The notes beneath the pieces were generated by a model, which had not been told where the DNA came from, searched no databases, and worked only from the letters and a program-made list of their open reading frames with translations. DNA of 64,000 bases from Bacillus thuringiensis (GTDB taxonomy: Bacteria > Bacillota > Bacilli > Bacillales > Bacillaceae_G). The DNA is taken from positions 4,834,501-4,898,500 of the forward strand of contig NZ_CP012099.1 in the NCBI RefSeq assembly GCF_001182785.1. The letters run 5' to 3'. The translations under genes were made by a program, and so were the position numbers. The first letter of the stretch is position 1. Every line of letters starts with the position of its first letter. Shown here one piece after another: positions 44,243-52,020 of this stretch.

Positions 44243-44758
44243 CTACTTGTTTTCAAAATATTGCTTCTGAAACATACACATTCTTATCGCATTATGATAG
44301 TTACCATCAACGAAAAACTCATCGATAAGTTCACCTTCTACAATAAATCCAACCTTTTTATAAACATGTACTGCTTTTTCATTTTCCTTATCCACAACTA
44401 AATATATCTTATGCATATTTAATACAGCGAAAGCATAATCCATTGCTAAACGCGTCGCCTCTACTGCATAACCATATCCTTGATAATTCGGATCAATAAT
44501 AATTTGGAATTCTGTTCTACGATGAATATAATCGATTTCTACTAACTCAACTAATCCAACCATTTCATTGTCTTTCTCAACGATAAATCGGCGTTCGCTT
44601 TGATCATGTATATGTTTATCGTATAAGTCTTGTAGCTCCACAAATGCCTCATATGGCTCTTCAAACCAATACGACATAATATGCGCATTATTATTCAGTT
44701 CGTGTACGAACTTTAAATCTTCTCGTTCTAATGGACGTAACTTCAATTCCTGATTCAT
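44243..44758 (-). CDS. speG: Spermidine N1-acetyltransferase
   Basis: A 171-residue GNAT enzyme that acetylates spermidine or spermine with acetyl-CoA. The sequence is strikingly like the E. coli enzyme: [58 protein letters not shown] (acetyl-CoA loop) and [23 protein letters not shown]. The allosteric polyamine site residues in the N-terminal block are kept. The ATG at 44758 follows CTTGGAGGTTAT; the longer frame starts inside that ribosome binding site. It ends just upstream of the ABC-F leader promoter. Confidence 0.93.
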   Translation of the reverse strand: MNQELKLRPLEREDLKFVHELNNNAHIMSYWFEEPYEAFVELQDLYDKHIHDQSERRFIVEKDNEMVGLVELVEIDYIHRRTEFQIIIDPNYQGYGYAVEATRLAMDYAFAVLNMHKIYLVVDKENEKAVHVYKKVGFIVEGELIDEFFVDGNYHNAIRMCMFQKQYFENK

Positions 44759-44869
44759 TCCTATAACCTCCAAGTAAAAGAAACCTCTTCACTTAATTTC
44801 TCAATTTTTTTCGATTTCAAACGCCCTAATTTCATTGTAAACTTTCAGGCAACTTGAAGGTCAAGATGT

Positions 44870-44904
44870 AAAAAAGTAGTGCAAACTTACGTCTGCACTA
44901 CTAC
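44870..44904 (-). terminator. psiE terminator
   Basis: GTAGTGCA pairs with TGCACTAC over ten bases, overlapping the end of the coding frame. Confidence 0.65.
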
Positions 44905-45305
44905 TCTTTTCTCAAATCTCTCATATTCGATATGTATAAAGCAATAACTAAAACAAGAATTGCTCCTGCGTATAATAACGTCTCCATCGGTTCCTCATGA
45001 GACACAATAATTAATCGAATTAAAGCCGTAATTCCGATATAAATAAAATAGCGTAACGGGAAATGATAATTCGATTTAAAATACTTAATAATTAATGCAA
45101 TGAACTCGAAGTATAAGAAATAGACGATGATACTTTCAACCAATTTATAAGACGTATACTCTTTTGACGAAAAAATATACTGCACAAACGTGATCGTCTC
45201 ATTCACTAAGAAAATCGATAACACAATGGATAATATAATTAAAGCTATATTTAATATCCATTGCAAAACACTAGCTATAACATGATCGATATTAAATGAC
45301 TTCAT
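44901..45305 (-). CDS. psiE: PsiE family membrane protein
   Basis: A 134-residue four-helix membrane protein of the PsiE (phosphate-starvation-inducible) family. Hydrophobic segments occur at about residues 15-38, 58-78, 85-103 and 110-127. Recognisable family parts are [43 protein letters not shown] and a conserved ending [11 protein letters not shown]. Its biochemical role is unknown. No Pho box was identified upstream. Confidence 0.85.
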   Translation of the reverse strand: MKSFNIDHVIASVLQWILNIALIILSIVLSIFLVNETITFVQYIFSSKEYTSYKLVESIIVYFLYFEFIALIIKYFKSNYHFPLRYFIYIGITALIRLIIVSHEEPMETLLYAGAILVLVIALYISNMRDLRKE

Positions 45306-45354
45306 ATTCTCTTTAGACTCCCCTTCGTATAAGTACTTATTTATTATAGCAAAA

Positions 45355-46317
45355 TTACGATTGGAAAGAAGTTAAATCATATATTCGTCCTTTGTTGTTG
45401 CCAGTGTAGGTGATGTTCATTGTTTGGAGGAGTCTTTTAACCGCAGAACTAGATTCCATATTAAGAAATTCCCTCAATTCGCTATTAGTAGTTATCATAT
45501 TAAACAGAAGTGTGTAATCTTGTACAGCACGTAAATGAGCATGTTTAGACATACTATTGCAGTTTGAACAACGCCATCCCTGCTTTTCTTTTAACATTGC
45601 CATTGTAAAACATTCCTCGCACTGTACCCCCTTTAGCAACTCCTCTTTTTTAATTTTATATTGTGCAAGAACATTTTGTCGTTGTGGAATGTGCTCATTC
45701 ATAATCTGGCCTATAAGTCCATTTATATTATCAATCACTTTTCCTTTATATTGATTTTTAATCTGTTTTATTCTATTAGGTAAATTTGCACTGTGGATAA
45801 TTTTACTAGACAGTATTTCATCTGAAGTTTTAATAATTGTACGAGGGGAACTAATTACAACGAGGGATTCAATCGGAATATTATGTAAATCATGTAGATT
45901 CAGCCATTTTCTCAGTTGCATCTCTTGCCGTTTCAGTTGTAAAAGCGGATCTGGGAATCCTTCTTCGGTAGTACCATCTGCTATTCGAATAAGCTGATTG
46001 AACTTTGCATCAAAAATTAATGTACCAATAATATTTTTTATTTCAAGAAAAAGAAGAAAATAAGATGAAACTATGAGAGTATCAATTTGGAAATAATGTT
46101 TTTGATCAAATAACCTAATATCATGTAAAATATGGTATTCTGCTTCGGATAGAAAACTCAGCGGATACTCGATCGCCTGCTCTCCTTTATAGCCGGCCAT
46201 AAATTTCGCTAGACTTTCAACCACCACATTCCTTTTTGGATGATGAGCAGGCAATCTTCTAAGTAAAGCTTCTAATTGGAGCAAATATACGGGCATTTTC
46301 CGCTCTTTCACAATCAC
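45355..46317 (-). CDS. NERD domain protein with C-terminal zinc ribbon
   Basis: A 320-residue protein. Residues about 40-160 form a NERD (nuclease-related) domain: [39 protein letters not shown] keeps the restriction-like D...ExK core (Asp, Glu-Ile-Lys). The middle is helical. A zinc ribbon follows, CEECF...[14 protein letters not shown], and a short tail. DNA cleavage or repair has been proposed for NERD proteins but is unproven. The GTG at 46317 has GGAGGGGG nine bases upstream; an ATG at codon 8 is possible. The start lies 10 bases from a 20-nt-period ATATC array. Confidence 0.82.
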   Translation of the reverse strand: MIVKERKMPVYLLQLEALLRRLPAHHPKRNVVVESLAKFMAGYKGEQAIEYPLSFLSEAEYHILHDIRLFDQKHYFQIDTLIVSSYFLLFLEIKNIIGTLIFDAKFNQLIRIADGTTEEGFPDPLLQLKRQEMQLRKWLNLHDLHNIPIESLVVISSPRTIIKTSDEILSSKIIHSANLPNRIKQIKNQYKGKVIDNINGLIGQIMNEHIPQRQNVLAQYKIKKEELLKGVQCEECFTMAMLKEKQGWRCSNCNSMSKHAHLRAVQDYTLLFNMITTNSELREFLNMESSSAVKRLLQTMNITYTGNNKGRIYDLTSFQS

Positions 46318-46331
46318 TTTTATCCCCCTCC

Positions 46332-46450
46332 AAAATATATCAGCGATTTTTCAAATATATCAGCGCAACTCCAAATATATCGGCGATTTTCGAAATATAT
46401 CGGCGCAACTCCAAATATATCAGCGATTTTCGAAATATATCGACTTACCG
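46332..46450. repeat. ATATC array with exact 20-nt period, locus 2
   Basis: Six copies of AAATATATCRGCG occur every 20 bases from 46333, alternating between the extensions ATTTTTC/CGA and CAACTCC, giving a 40-base double unit. A CGACTTACCGACAAAAACCG tail follows. It is related to the array at 9250-9400. It occupies the promoter region of the NERD gene. Confidence 0.8.
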
Positions 46451-46527
46451 ACAAAAACCGACACAACATACACACATAAAATCTTATACACAGTATAACA
46501 TCACAGCAAAAATCACACTGTAAGCAT

Positions 46528-46580
46528 AATGTTAATATCCCATTTTGATTCTGTTCTTTTCAAAATGGGATATTAACATT
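46528..46580. repeat. 53-nt long inverted repeat
   Basis: Two perfect 21-base arms (AATGTTAATATCCCATTTTGA and complement) enclose 11 bases. No T run follows, so it is not an obvious terminator. It lies between the NERD upstream region and the end of the HxlR gene. Confidence 0.75.
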
Positions 46581-46609
46581 CTACATATAAAAAAGACCAT
46601 TTTGTTAAA

Positions 46610-46966
46610 TCAAAGATGATCATCCTCTTTCACTATCACTTCACCATTCGGATATTTATGCTTAATATAATCGCTTCCCCAATCACAAAGTACTTTTAAG
46701 CCTTGTTTTAATGATTGTCCCTGTTCTGTAAGGGAGTATTCAACTTTCGGTGGCACTTGATTGTATACTTTTCTAGATACGAGTCCATCCTTTTCAAGCT
46801 CTTTCAATTGCTCCGTAAGCATTTTTTGTGTAATACCAGTGACCAATCGTTTTAATTCACCGTTTCTTGTCGGTCCGCTTGTTAAATGATATAAAATGTG
46901 GGATTTCCACTTACCCCCGATCACATCTAAAACGACTTCAATTCTATTGTTATACTCTTTTTTCAT
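46610..46966 (-). CDS. HxlR/DUF24 family transcriptional regulator
   Basis: A 118-residue winged-helix protein, clearly a paralogue of the one at 30410-30754: DVIGGKWKSHILYHLTSGPTRNGELKR, GITQKMLTEQLKELEKDGLVSRKVYNQVPPKVEYSLTEQG. Only one cysteine (VLCDWGSDYIKHK) is present. It is divergent from the nitroreductase gene, with direct and inverted repeats between them. This matches HypR/YodB-type control of nitroreductases in response to quinones, diamide or nitro compounds. Confidence 0.9.
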   Translation of the reverse strand: MKKEYNNRIEVVLDVIGGKWKSHILYHLTSGPTRNGELKRLVTGITQKMLTEQLKELEKDGLVSRKVYNQVPPKVEYSLTEQGQSLKQGLKVLCDWGSDYIKHKYPNGEVIVKEDDHL

Positions 46967-47002
46967 ACCGAACTCCTTCTATATTTTAATAGGCACTTTC
47001 TC

Positions 47003-47036
47003 GTGCCTATGTCACGAGATGGTGTCTATATCACGG
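47003..47036. promoter_or_regulatory. Direct-repeat operator between HxlR and nitroreductase genes
   Basis: GTGCCTATGTCACGA (47003-47017) recurs as GTGTCTATATCACGG (47022-47036), a 19-base period. Next to it GGCAC/GTGCC and GTAC/GTAC (47044-47060) form inverted repeats. Confidence 0.45.
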
Positions 47037-47130
47037 AAAAGTGCGTACTTTTCATAGTACCTGTACTATACCATAATGATGCATGTAAGCAACTTATAAC
47101 AGAACATCAACTTAGTGGGGGTATTTTAAA

Positions 47131-47778
47131 ATGAAAAAAGAAAATCGTACTACAAATTTTTATGATGTGATTCGTGAGCGTCGTTCCGTTCGCTCCTATG
47201 ATCCATCCGTTACAATCTCTGATGAAGAAATTAAAGAACTTTTAGAAGAAGCAATGTTAGCACCAAGCAGTTCAAACTTAAACCCATGGCGTTTCATGGT
47301 AATTACAGATCAAGATTTAAAAGAGAAGCTTCACCCAATCGCTTTAAATCAACCACAAGTGTTAGAAGCATCCGCTATGATCGTAATTTTAAGCGAAAAT
47401 AATGCCCACGAATTCGAACATATCAATAAAGTGAATGAACGTGCAGTAGCTGCTGGATTCATGACAGAAGAAATTAAAACTAGACTGAACAACAGCATTC
47501 GTGAGTTTTATGCACCTGTAAGTGACCAAGGAAAAAGAGAATGGCAAATGCTTGATGGTGGTTTGTTAGCTATGCAATTGATGCTTGCTGCAAAAGCAAG
47601 AGGATATGATACAGTTCCAATGCTTGGCTATAAGGTTGTAGAATTCCGCCAAGCATTTAACGTTCCAGAAAACTTAACTGATGTTTTAATGATTGCATTA
47701 GGCAAAGCAAAAGAGCCAGGATTCCCATCAGTTCGATTAACTGTAGATGAAGTAACTTCTTGGAATGGCGATTTTTAA
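47131..47778 (+). CDS. Nitroreductase family FMN oxidoreductase
   Basis: A 215-residue FMN-dependent NAD(P)H oxidoreductase that reduces nitro compounds or quinones. The FMN-binding motifs are RERRSVRSYDPSV at the N-terminus, APSSSNLNPWRFMVI, and LMIALGKAKEPG near the end. GLLAMQLMLAAKARGYDTVPM is the dimer-interface helix. The start follows AGTGGGGGTATTTT. It is divergent from the HxlR repressor that probably controls it. An inverted repeat at 47786-47819 may be its terminator. Confidence 0.92.
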   Translation: MKKENRTTNFYDVIRERRSVRSYDPSVTISDEEIKELLEEAMLAPSSSNLNPWRFMVITDQDLKEKLHPIALNQPQVLEASAMIVILSENNAHEFEHINKVNERAVAAGFMTEEIKTRLNNSIREFYAPVSDQGKREWQMLDGGLLAMQLMLAAKARGYDTVPMLGYKVVEFRQAFNVPENLTDVLMIALGKAKEPGFPSVRLTVDEVTSWNGDF

Positions 47779-47785
47779 TCACCGG

Positions 47786-47819
47786 TTTCATCGTACTTTT
47801 GAAATGAAAGTACGATGAA
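47786..47819 (+). terminator. Hairpin after the nitroreductase gene
   Basis: TTTCATCGTACTTT pairs with AAAGTACGATGAAA around a short loop; only a weak T run follows. Confidence 0.5.
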
Positions 47820-47874
47820 ATCTATTAGTTAAACTATGATCAACTACTTGCAAAAAAGAAAGGCGGAGAAAACA

Positions 47875-48114
47875 ATGCTTGAAGTTTTAAACCGAATTAA
47901 TGAACTAGCTAACAAACAAAAAGAAGCAGGTTTAACAAAAACAGAATTACATGAGCGTAAAGCATTACGCGAGGAGTACCTTCAAATTATCCGTGGTCAA
48001 ATCAACACCACTGTTACAGGGTTAAAGATATTAGATCCTTTAGGAAATGACGTGACGCCTGAAAAATTAAAAGAACAACAAAAGCTAGCACTAAACACAG
48101 ATAACAACGCATGA
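47875..48114 (+). CDS. DUF896 family protein (YnzC-like)
   Basis: A 79-residue, mainly helical cytoplasmic protein of the DUF896/YnzC family. The family core is RINELANKQKEAGLTKTELHERKALREEYLQIIRGQI followed by GLKILDPLGNDVTPEKL. B. subtilis has SOS- and non-SOS-linked members; the function is unsettled. The ATG at 47875 follows AAAGGCGGAGAAA and makes the length typical; the longer frame adds 13 unlikely codons. Confidence 0.88.
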   Translation: MLEVLNRINELANKQKEAGLTKTELHERKALREEYLQIIRGQINTTVTGLKILDPLGNDVTPEKLKEQQKLALNTDNNA

Positions 48115-48140
48115 AAATACCAAGATTTTTTGTTACTTAT

Positions 48141-48176
48141 TGATTCGTCTAAGTAAACATGCGATTAGATGAATCA
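48141..48176 (+). terminator. Hairpin after the DUF896 gene
   Basis: TGATTCGTCTAA pairs with TTAGATGAATCA (one G-U) over 12 bases, followed by an AT-rich tail rather than a T run. Confidence 0.45.
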
Positions 48177-48383
48177 TTAAGTTAACATCCATTTTTATTT
48201 CTAAATAAAAAATCCCACAAACAAATTATCCCCGTCTTTGCTTTGTATCTTATAGCTTTTTCACACTGAAACTATATCCGTTAAAATCGTTTCATAACGT
48301 TATTACTTCCGCATAGCTACAATTTATATAATAACGGTACAGTACAAATAACGTACTGAATCACTAAGTATGGGGGAATAACG

Positions 48384-48941
48384 ATGAACGAAGCGTTACT
48401 ATTAGTAGACATACAAAATGATTACTTTGAAGGCGGCAATATGGAATTACATCAACCTGAAAAAGCCGCACAAAAAGCGAAAGAAGTTTTGAAAGTATTT
48501 CGCGAAAAACATAAAACAGTTATTCACGTACAACATATCGCGAACAATGAAGGAGCTACTTTCTTCTTACCTGATACAGTAGGTGTTCAAATTCATGATG
48601 ATGTACAACCGATTGTTAACGAAAGAGTCATTCAAAAACATCACCCCAACAGTTTTTTAAGAACAAATTTATTAGAAACATTACAGACAGAGAAAATAGA
48701 CCGACTAGTCATTTGCGGTATGATGACTCATGTATGTATTGATGCAACAGTGCGCGCTGCCAGTGACTTCGGATTTCAATGTATTGTAATTGAAGATGCT
48801 TGTACAACAAAAGATTTAGAATTTCAAGGAAATCTAATCCCTGCAGTACACGCTCATCAATCGTTCATGAGTGCATTAGAGTTTGGTGATATTTATGCAA
48901 CAGTCATGTCAGCAAACTGTTTTATAACCAAAAGCAAATAA
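48384..48941 (+). CDS. Isochorismatase family cysteine hydrolase
   Basis: A 185-residue hydrolase of the isochorismatase/nicotinamidase fold. The catalytic triad is suggested by Asp in LLVDIQNDYFEGG, Lys in VIQKHHPNSFL and Cys in CGMMTHVCIDATVRAA. The cis-peptide region CGMMTH is typical. Substrate is not identifiable: such enzymes hydrolyse amides or vinyl ethers. The start follows ATGGGGGAATAAC. It converges on an Lrp/AsnC gene with a shared terminator. Confidence 0.88.
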   Translation: MNEALLLVDIQNDYFEGGNMELHQPEKAAQKAKEVLKVFREKHKTVIHVQHIANNEGATFFLPDTVGVQIHDDVQPIVNERVIQKHHPNSFLRTNLLETLQTEKIDRLVICGMMTHVCIDATVRAASDFGFQCIVIEDACTTKDLEFQGNLIPAVHAHQSFMSALEFGDIYATVMSANCFITKSK

Positions 48942-48959
48942 AGAATTACAGTTCCATAT

Positions 48960-48998
48960 GAAAAAAGAAAGGATAAGTATCTTATTCTTTCTTTTTTT
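48960..48998. terminator. Bidirectional terminator
   Basis: GAAAGGATAAG pairs with CTTATTCTTTC between A and T runs. Confidence 0.85.
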
Positions 48999-49410
48999 CC
49001 ATCGTCTTAATGACAGTATTTATACGATAATCACCATAATGTAAAACATCTGCAAGAGTCTCTTCTAATTGCTGATGCGAAGATGTTTGAAGAGTCATGA
49101 CATAGCAACCATCGCCGCTTATACGATACATTTCAGTAATTACGTCCGTTTTTTCAAAAAAATTTTGAATTTGATTATGATAATGCGGTGCATGCAAAAA
49201 TAGTGTAACAAAGGTCATAATAGATCCTTCTAGCTTAGCCCTGTCAATATTTATCGTATATTTTTGAATGACACCTGCCTCTTCTAATTTATTAATTCGC
49301 TTCCCAACAGCCTGACCAGTCAAATGTACTATCTCCCCAATTTCCTTCCAGTTCATTCTAGCGTTTCCTTGTAGTAATTGTATAATCTTAAAATCTGTTG
49401 AATCAAACAT
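48982..49410 (-). CDS. Lrp/AsnC family transcriptional regulator
   Basis: A 142-residue regulator with an N-terminal helix-turn-helix (IIQLLQGNARMNWKEIGEIVHLTGQAVGKRINKLEEAGVI) and a C-terminal RAM/AsnC ligand domain (GDGCYVMTLQTSSHQQLEETLADV). Length and order match the LrpC group. It probably senses an amino acid and forms octamers. The targets are unknown; the nearest genes are the convergent hydrolase and, divergently, a small remnant region before the lipoprotein gene. Confidence 0.9.
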   Translation of the reverse strand: MFDSTDFKIIQLLQGNARMNWKEIGEIVHLTGQAVGKRINKLEEAGVIQKYTINIDRAKLEGSIMTFVTLFLHAPHYHNQIQNFFEKTDVITEMYRISGDGCYVMTLQTSSHQQLEETLADVLHYGDYRINTVIKTMEKKKE

Positions 49411-49772
49411 GGGTATCCCCTTCCTATACGAAACGAATTCTATAAAATCTTCATTTCTCCTACAGTTTTTCTCAAAAGTTTTGCACTACAATCGATTAGC
49501 TCTATTAGCAATTACATTATTGTTAGTGGCTTTCCTTCTTCTTTACAATGTATTTTTTGGATTACTCGTAGGCACTACAGCAAGCTAGCAATTTTTTATA
49601 AATATGAACAAATTTTAGGAATTAGTTTATCTTTTTTTAATGTTTTATTTAGAGGCAGTTTATAGTCGGGTATTAACATAAGAAACGTAGCAACTAAGTT
49701 CATATATGACGCACTGCTACTATAATCGCTAACCGTACTACTTGAAATCATAAAATAAGGAGACGATAAAAC
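49411..49772. other. Intergenic region with a possible short hydrophobic frame
   Basis: A frame of 35 codons from TTG at 49481 to TAG at 49588 encodes a Leu/Ala-rich hydrophobic stretch (LALLAITLLLVAFLLLYN), but no ribosome binding site or ATG precedes it. It may be a small membrane protein with an unusual start or a gene remnant. The rest is the likely promoter region of the lipoprotein gene. Confidence 0.3.
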
Positions 49773-50738
49773 ATGAACAAAAAAGCAAAAGCACTATCAT
49801 CCGTATTGCTCGGATTCACATTAGCATTAACAGGGTGTGCTGGTACTAAAGCTGAAGAAAATCATGGGAAACAAAAACAAGAACAAGTTGCTAAAGAAAC
49901 AAAAAAGGAAAATAAATTAACTAAAGGGCAAAAAATGGCTAATATTCTTAGCGAGACAAATTGGCAAGGTACACGAGTGTATGACAAAGATAAGAATGAC
50001 TTAACAAAAGAGAATGCAAATTTCATTGGTCTTGCAAAATATGATGCGAAGTCAGGCAGATATGAATTTTTTGATGCTAAAACAGGTGCAAGTCGTGGCG
50101 ATAAAGGAACTTTCTTTGTCACAAATGATGGGAAGAAGAGAATATTAATTTCAGAATCAATGAAGTATCAAGCTGTCGTTGACATGACAAAACTAAACAA
50201 AAATGTATTTACTTATAAACGAATGGGGAAAGACGCTAACGGTAAAGATGTAGAAGTTTTCGTTGAACATGTCCCATATAAAGAAAAAGAACTTTCTTTC
50301 ACTGATCCGGACAAGCAGCTGAACACGACTACAGGAGATATTGTTAAAAACGTTGATGGAGATAAAATTCTAGGCGATACCCTTTGGCATGGAACAAAGG
50401 TATTAGATGAAGCTGGTAATGATGTAACACAGTTTAATTCGAATTTTATAAGCCTAGCAAAATTTGATGACAAATCTAATAAATATGAGTTCTTCAATAG
50501 CGAAACAGGTCAAAGCCGCGGTGATTATGGCTACTTCGATGTTGTACACGAAAATAAAATAAGAGCCCATGTTTCCATTGGAAATAATAAATACGGTGCT
50601 GCTCTTGAGCTTACTGAACTAAATAAGAATAAATTTACGTATAAAAGAACTGGTAAAGACCAAGCTGGTAAGGATATAACTATATTCGTTGAACATGAAC
50701 CTTATAAAGGTGATATGAAACCACAATTTAGCTTTTAA
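49773..50738 (+). CDS. Lipoprotein with two DUF4822 repeats
   Basis: A 321-residue lipoprotein: the signal sequence ends in the lipobox LTGCAG (Cys22). A charged linker (residues 25-55) leads to two tandem DUF4822 domains of about 125 residues. Unit 1 begins NILSETNWQGTRVYDKDKND and unit 2 begins KILGDTLWHGTKVLDEAGND. Both contain F(I)xLAKxD...YEFF...TGxSRGDxG and end TYKRxGKDxxGKDxxxFVEHxPYK. It is anchored outside the membrane. The function of DUF4822 is unknown. The start follows AAGGAGACGAT. Confidence 0.88.
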   Translation: MNKKAKALSSVLLGFTLALTGCAGTKAEENHGKQKQEQVAKETKKENKLTKGQKMANILSETNWQGTRVYDKDKNDLTKENANFIGLAKYDAKSGRYEFFDAKTGASRGDKGTFFVTNDGKKRILISESMKYQAVVDMTKLNKNVFTYKRMGKDANGKDVEVFVEHVPYKEKELSFTDPDKQLNTTTGDIVKNVDGDKILGDTLWHGTKVLDEAGNDVTQFNSNFISLAKFDDKSNKYEFFNSETGQSRGDYGYFDVVHENKIRAHVSIGNNKYGAALELTELNKNKFTYKRTGKDQAGKDITIFVEHEPYKGDMKPQFSF

Positions 50739-50750
50739 AAACGTTTGATT

Positions 50751-50783
50751 AAAGATCCTGTACTGAGTTGCAGGATCTTTCTT
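50751..50783 (+). terminator. Lipoprotein gene terminator
   Basis: AAAGATCCTG pairs with CAGGATCTTT over ten bases. Confidence 0.8.
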
Positions 50784-50800
50784 ATTAAGCAAGAGAACGA

Positions 50801-50830
50801 AAAGACGAAAAACATGTAGCTTTTCGTCTT
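50801..50830 (-). terminator. Terminator of the small membrane gene
   Basis: AAGACGAAAA pairs with TTTTCGTCTT around a short loop at the end of the minus-strand gene. Confidence 0.6.
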
Positions 50831-51024
50831 CACAATATTCCCTGATGATTTACAAAACCTAAAAACATACCGATACAAAATAAAATAAATCCAATTAGAA
50901 TTAAGGGAAGAGTTAAGCCACCCCAAGCTGGTTTATTAGCAAACGCCCTTATTTTAAAATTAATCCTTGCTAAAGACATGATAACAATACCCGCTATTGA
51001 TAAAATTGTAGTTACATAAGTCAT
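50830..51024 (-). CDS. Small two-helix membrane protein
   Basis: A 64-residue protein with a first membrane helix (TTILSIAGIVIMSLARINF), a basic loop (KIRAFANKPAWGGL) and a second helix (LPLILIGFILFCIGMFLGF). I do not recognise the family. The ATG at 51024 is eleven bases after GAGGAG. It lies 60 bases downstream of a 24-codon ORF on the same strand and could share its transcript. It has its own terminator. Confidence 0.58.
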   Translation of the reverse strand: MTYVTTILSIAGIVIMSLARINFKIRAFANKPAWGGLTLPLILIGFILFCIGMFLGFVNHQGIL

Positions 51025-51084
51025 TTATAACAATACTCCTCTTCTATATTGATTTTATATCTCTGCAAACCATCTGCATAAGTG

Positions 51085-51159
51085 TTATAGTCCAATATTC
51101 ATACATGCCATTACAATTGTAGCAATCCAGCTTTGTGCCACATCATTTGTAAAATTCAT
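51085..51159 (-). CDS. 24-residue hydrophobic peptide (candidate)
   Basis: An ATG at 51159 follows AGGAGTGAAGA, a good ribosome binding site placed immediately after the yxeA-like gene's terminator. The peptide starts MNFTNDVAQSWIATIVMACM and ends NIGL. It could be a leader peptide of the downstream 64-residue gene or an independent small membrane peptide. Support is limited to the ribosome binding site and hydrophobic pattern. Confidence 0.4.
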   Translation of the reverse strand: MNFTNDVAQSWIATIVMACMNIGL

Positions 51160-51170
51160 TCTTCACTCCT

Positions 51171-51206
51171 AAAAAAAGACAGAACCAGACGGTTCGGTCT
51201 TTTTTG
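51171..51206 (-). terminator. Terminator of the YxeA-like gene
   Basis: AAAAAGAC-A-GAACC pairs with GGTTC-G-GTCTTTTT over AGAC. Confidence 0.85.
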
Positions 51207-51296
51207 TTTTATAATAATCTCTTTTATTTTTGCTACAATACCTTTTTCTTATAAATCTTACGCTAACACAGCTTTTAATTAACTTATCCTGAAATA

Positions 51297-51662
51297 TTAT
51301 GAATTTGCGTTCAACTTATCTAAAATACTTTTATCTATTTTTGCTTGATTCACTTTAGCTATTTTAGAAACAATCCCACGGCGCTCTTCCCAATCAATCA
51401 AATAATATTGATTTTTTTCCAATTTATTTTGCATGGAAATTTTCAGTTCTCTTTCTTCCCCTTTTTTATCGTACACCTTCTCATCATAAACATGATACGT
51501 AAGAACTTCTCCATTACTCAATTTTTCGTTTTCTACTGTAGAATCGGTCGTTACTTTTACATAATATTGTTTAGTCGAATAGTATCCATTCCCTGACTTC
51601 ATATAGTAGAAAGCACCTCCTACTATAGCTAATAACACAAAAATTCTCATGATCCATTTCAT
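51297..51662 (-). CDS. YxeA/DUF1093 family secreted or anchored protein
   Basis: A 121-residue protein with an N-terminal signal/anchor (WIMRIFVLLAIVGGAFYYM) and one small beta-rich domain. Family features are YYVKVTTDS, YHVYDEKVYDKKGEERELKIS and the ending KIDKSILDKL (usual form iPxKAxxKL). In Bacillus and Listeria such proteins are small oligonucleotide/oligosaccharide-binding-fold proteins outside the cell; the ligand is unknown. It is monocistronic. Confidence 0.7.
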   Translation of the reverse strand: MKWIMRIFVLLAIVGGAFYYMKSGNGYYSTKQYYVKVTTDSTVENEKLSNGEVLTYHVYDEKVYDKKGEERELKISMQNKLEKNQYYLIDWEERRGIVSKIAKVNQAKIDKSILDKLNANS

Positions 51663-51823
51663 ATGATAATACCTAACCTTTCTATTCTACTTGTAAGATT
51701 TATACCCGTTAAAATATAAATCTTACTTACCTTAAGTATGCTTTAACCATAAAGATGGTACAATTCAGTTTCCTTACACCCACATTACATTTTTGTAATT
51801 CTATCATTTTACAAAAGTTTCTT

Positions 51824-51855
51824 AAGTTGGCCGCAAACAAAAGAACATAAACTGT
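51824..51855. repeat. Copy A of the CCACAAACAAAAGAACATAAAC-type repeat
   Basis: AAGTTGGCCGCAAACAAAAG followed by AACATAAACTG resembles sequences at 59355-59390 and 63220-63277. It is one of the few features of the 350-base gap before the cereolysin terminator. Confidence 0.5.
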
Positions 51856-51919
51856 TTTAAGTTTTATTCCTCCAATTGCCACACTTTTAGCAACACTTGT
51901 TCAAGTAATAGGAATTACA

Positions 51920-51969
51920 TTATTAATCAGCCCTCACCAATCAGGCCGCCCGGCAAATAGCGGGATAAA
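51920..51969. repeat. Inverted partial copy of the TTTATCCCGC repeat
   Basis: Read on the minus strand it starts TTTTATCCCGCTATTTGCCG and continues GGCGGCCTGATTGG, a rearranged end of the family. Confidence 0.6.
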
Positions 51970-51983
51970 ATTTGTGACCAAGT

Positions 51984-52016
51984 AAAAAAGCGCCCTACTT
52001 ATAGGGCGCTTTTTTT
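51984..52016 (-). terminator. Cereolysin O terminator
   Basis: AAAAAAGCGCCCTA and TAGGGCGCTTTTTT pair over four bases, next to the stop codon. Confidence 0.92.
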
Positions 52017-52020
52017 ATAC

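Noticed and set aside
49481..49588. Small hydrophobic protein gene
   Set aside because: There is no ribosome binding site or ATG; mentioned only as a possible remnant.
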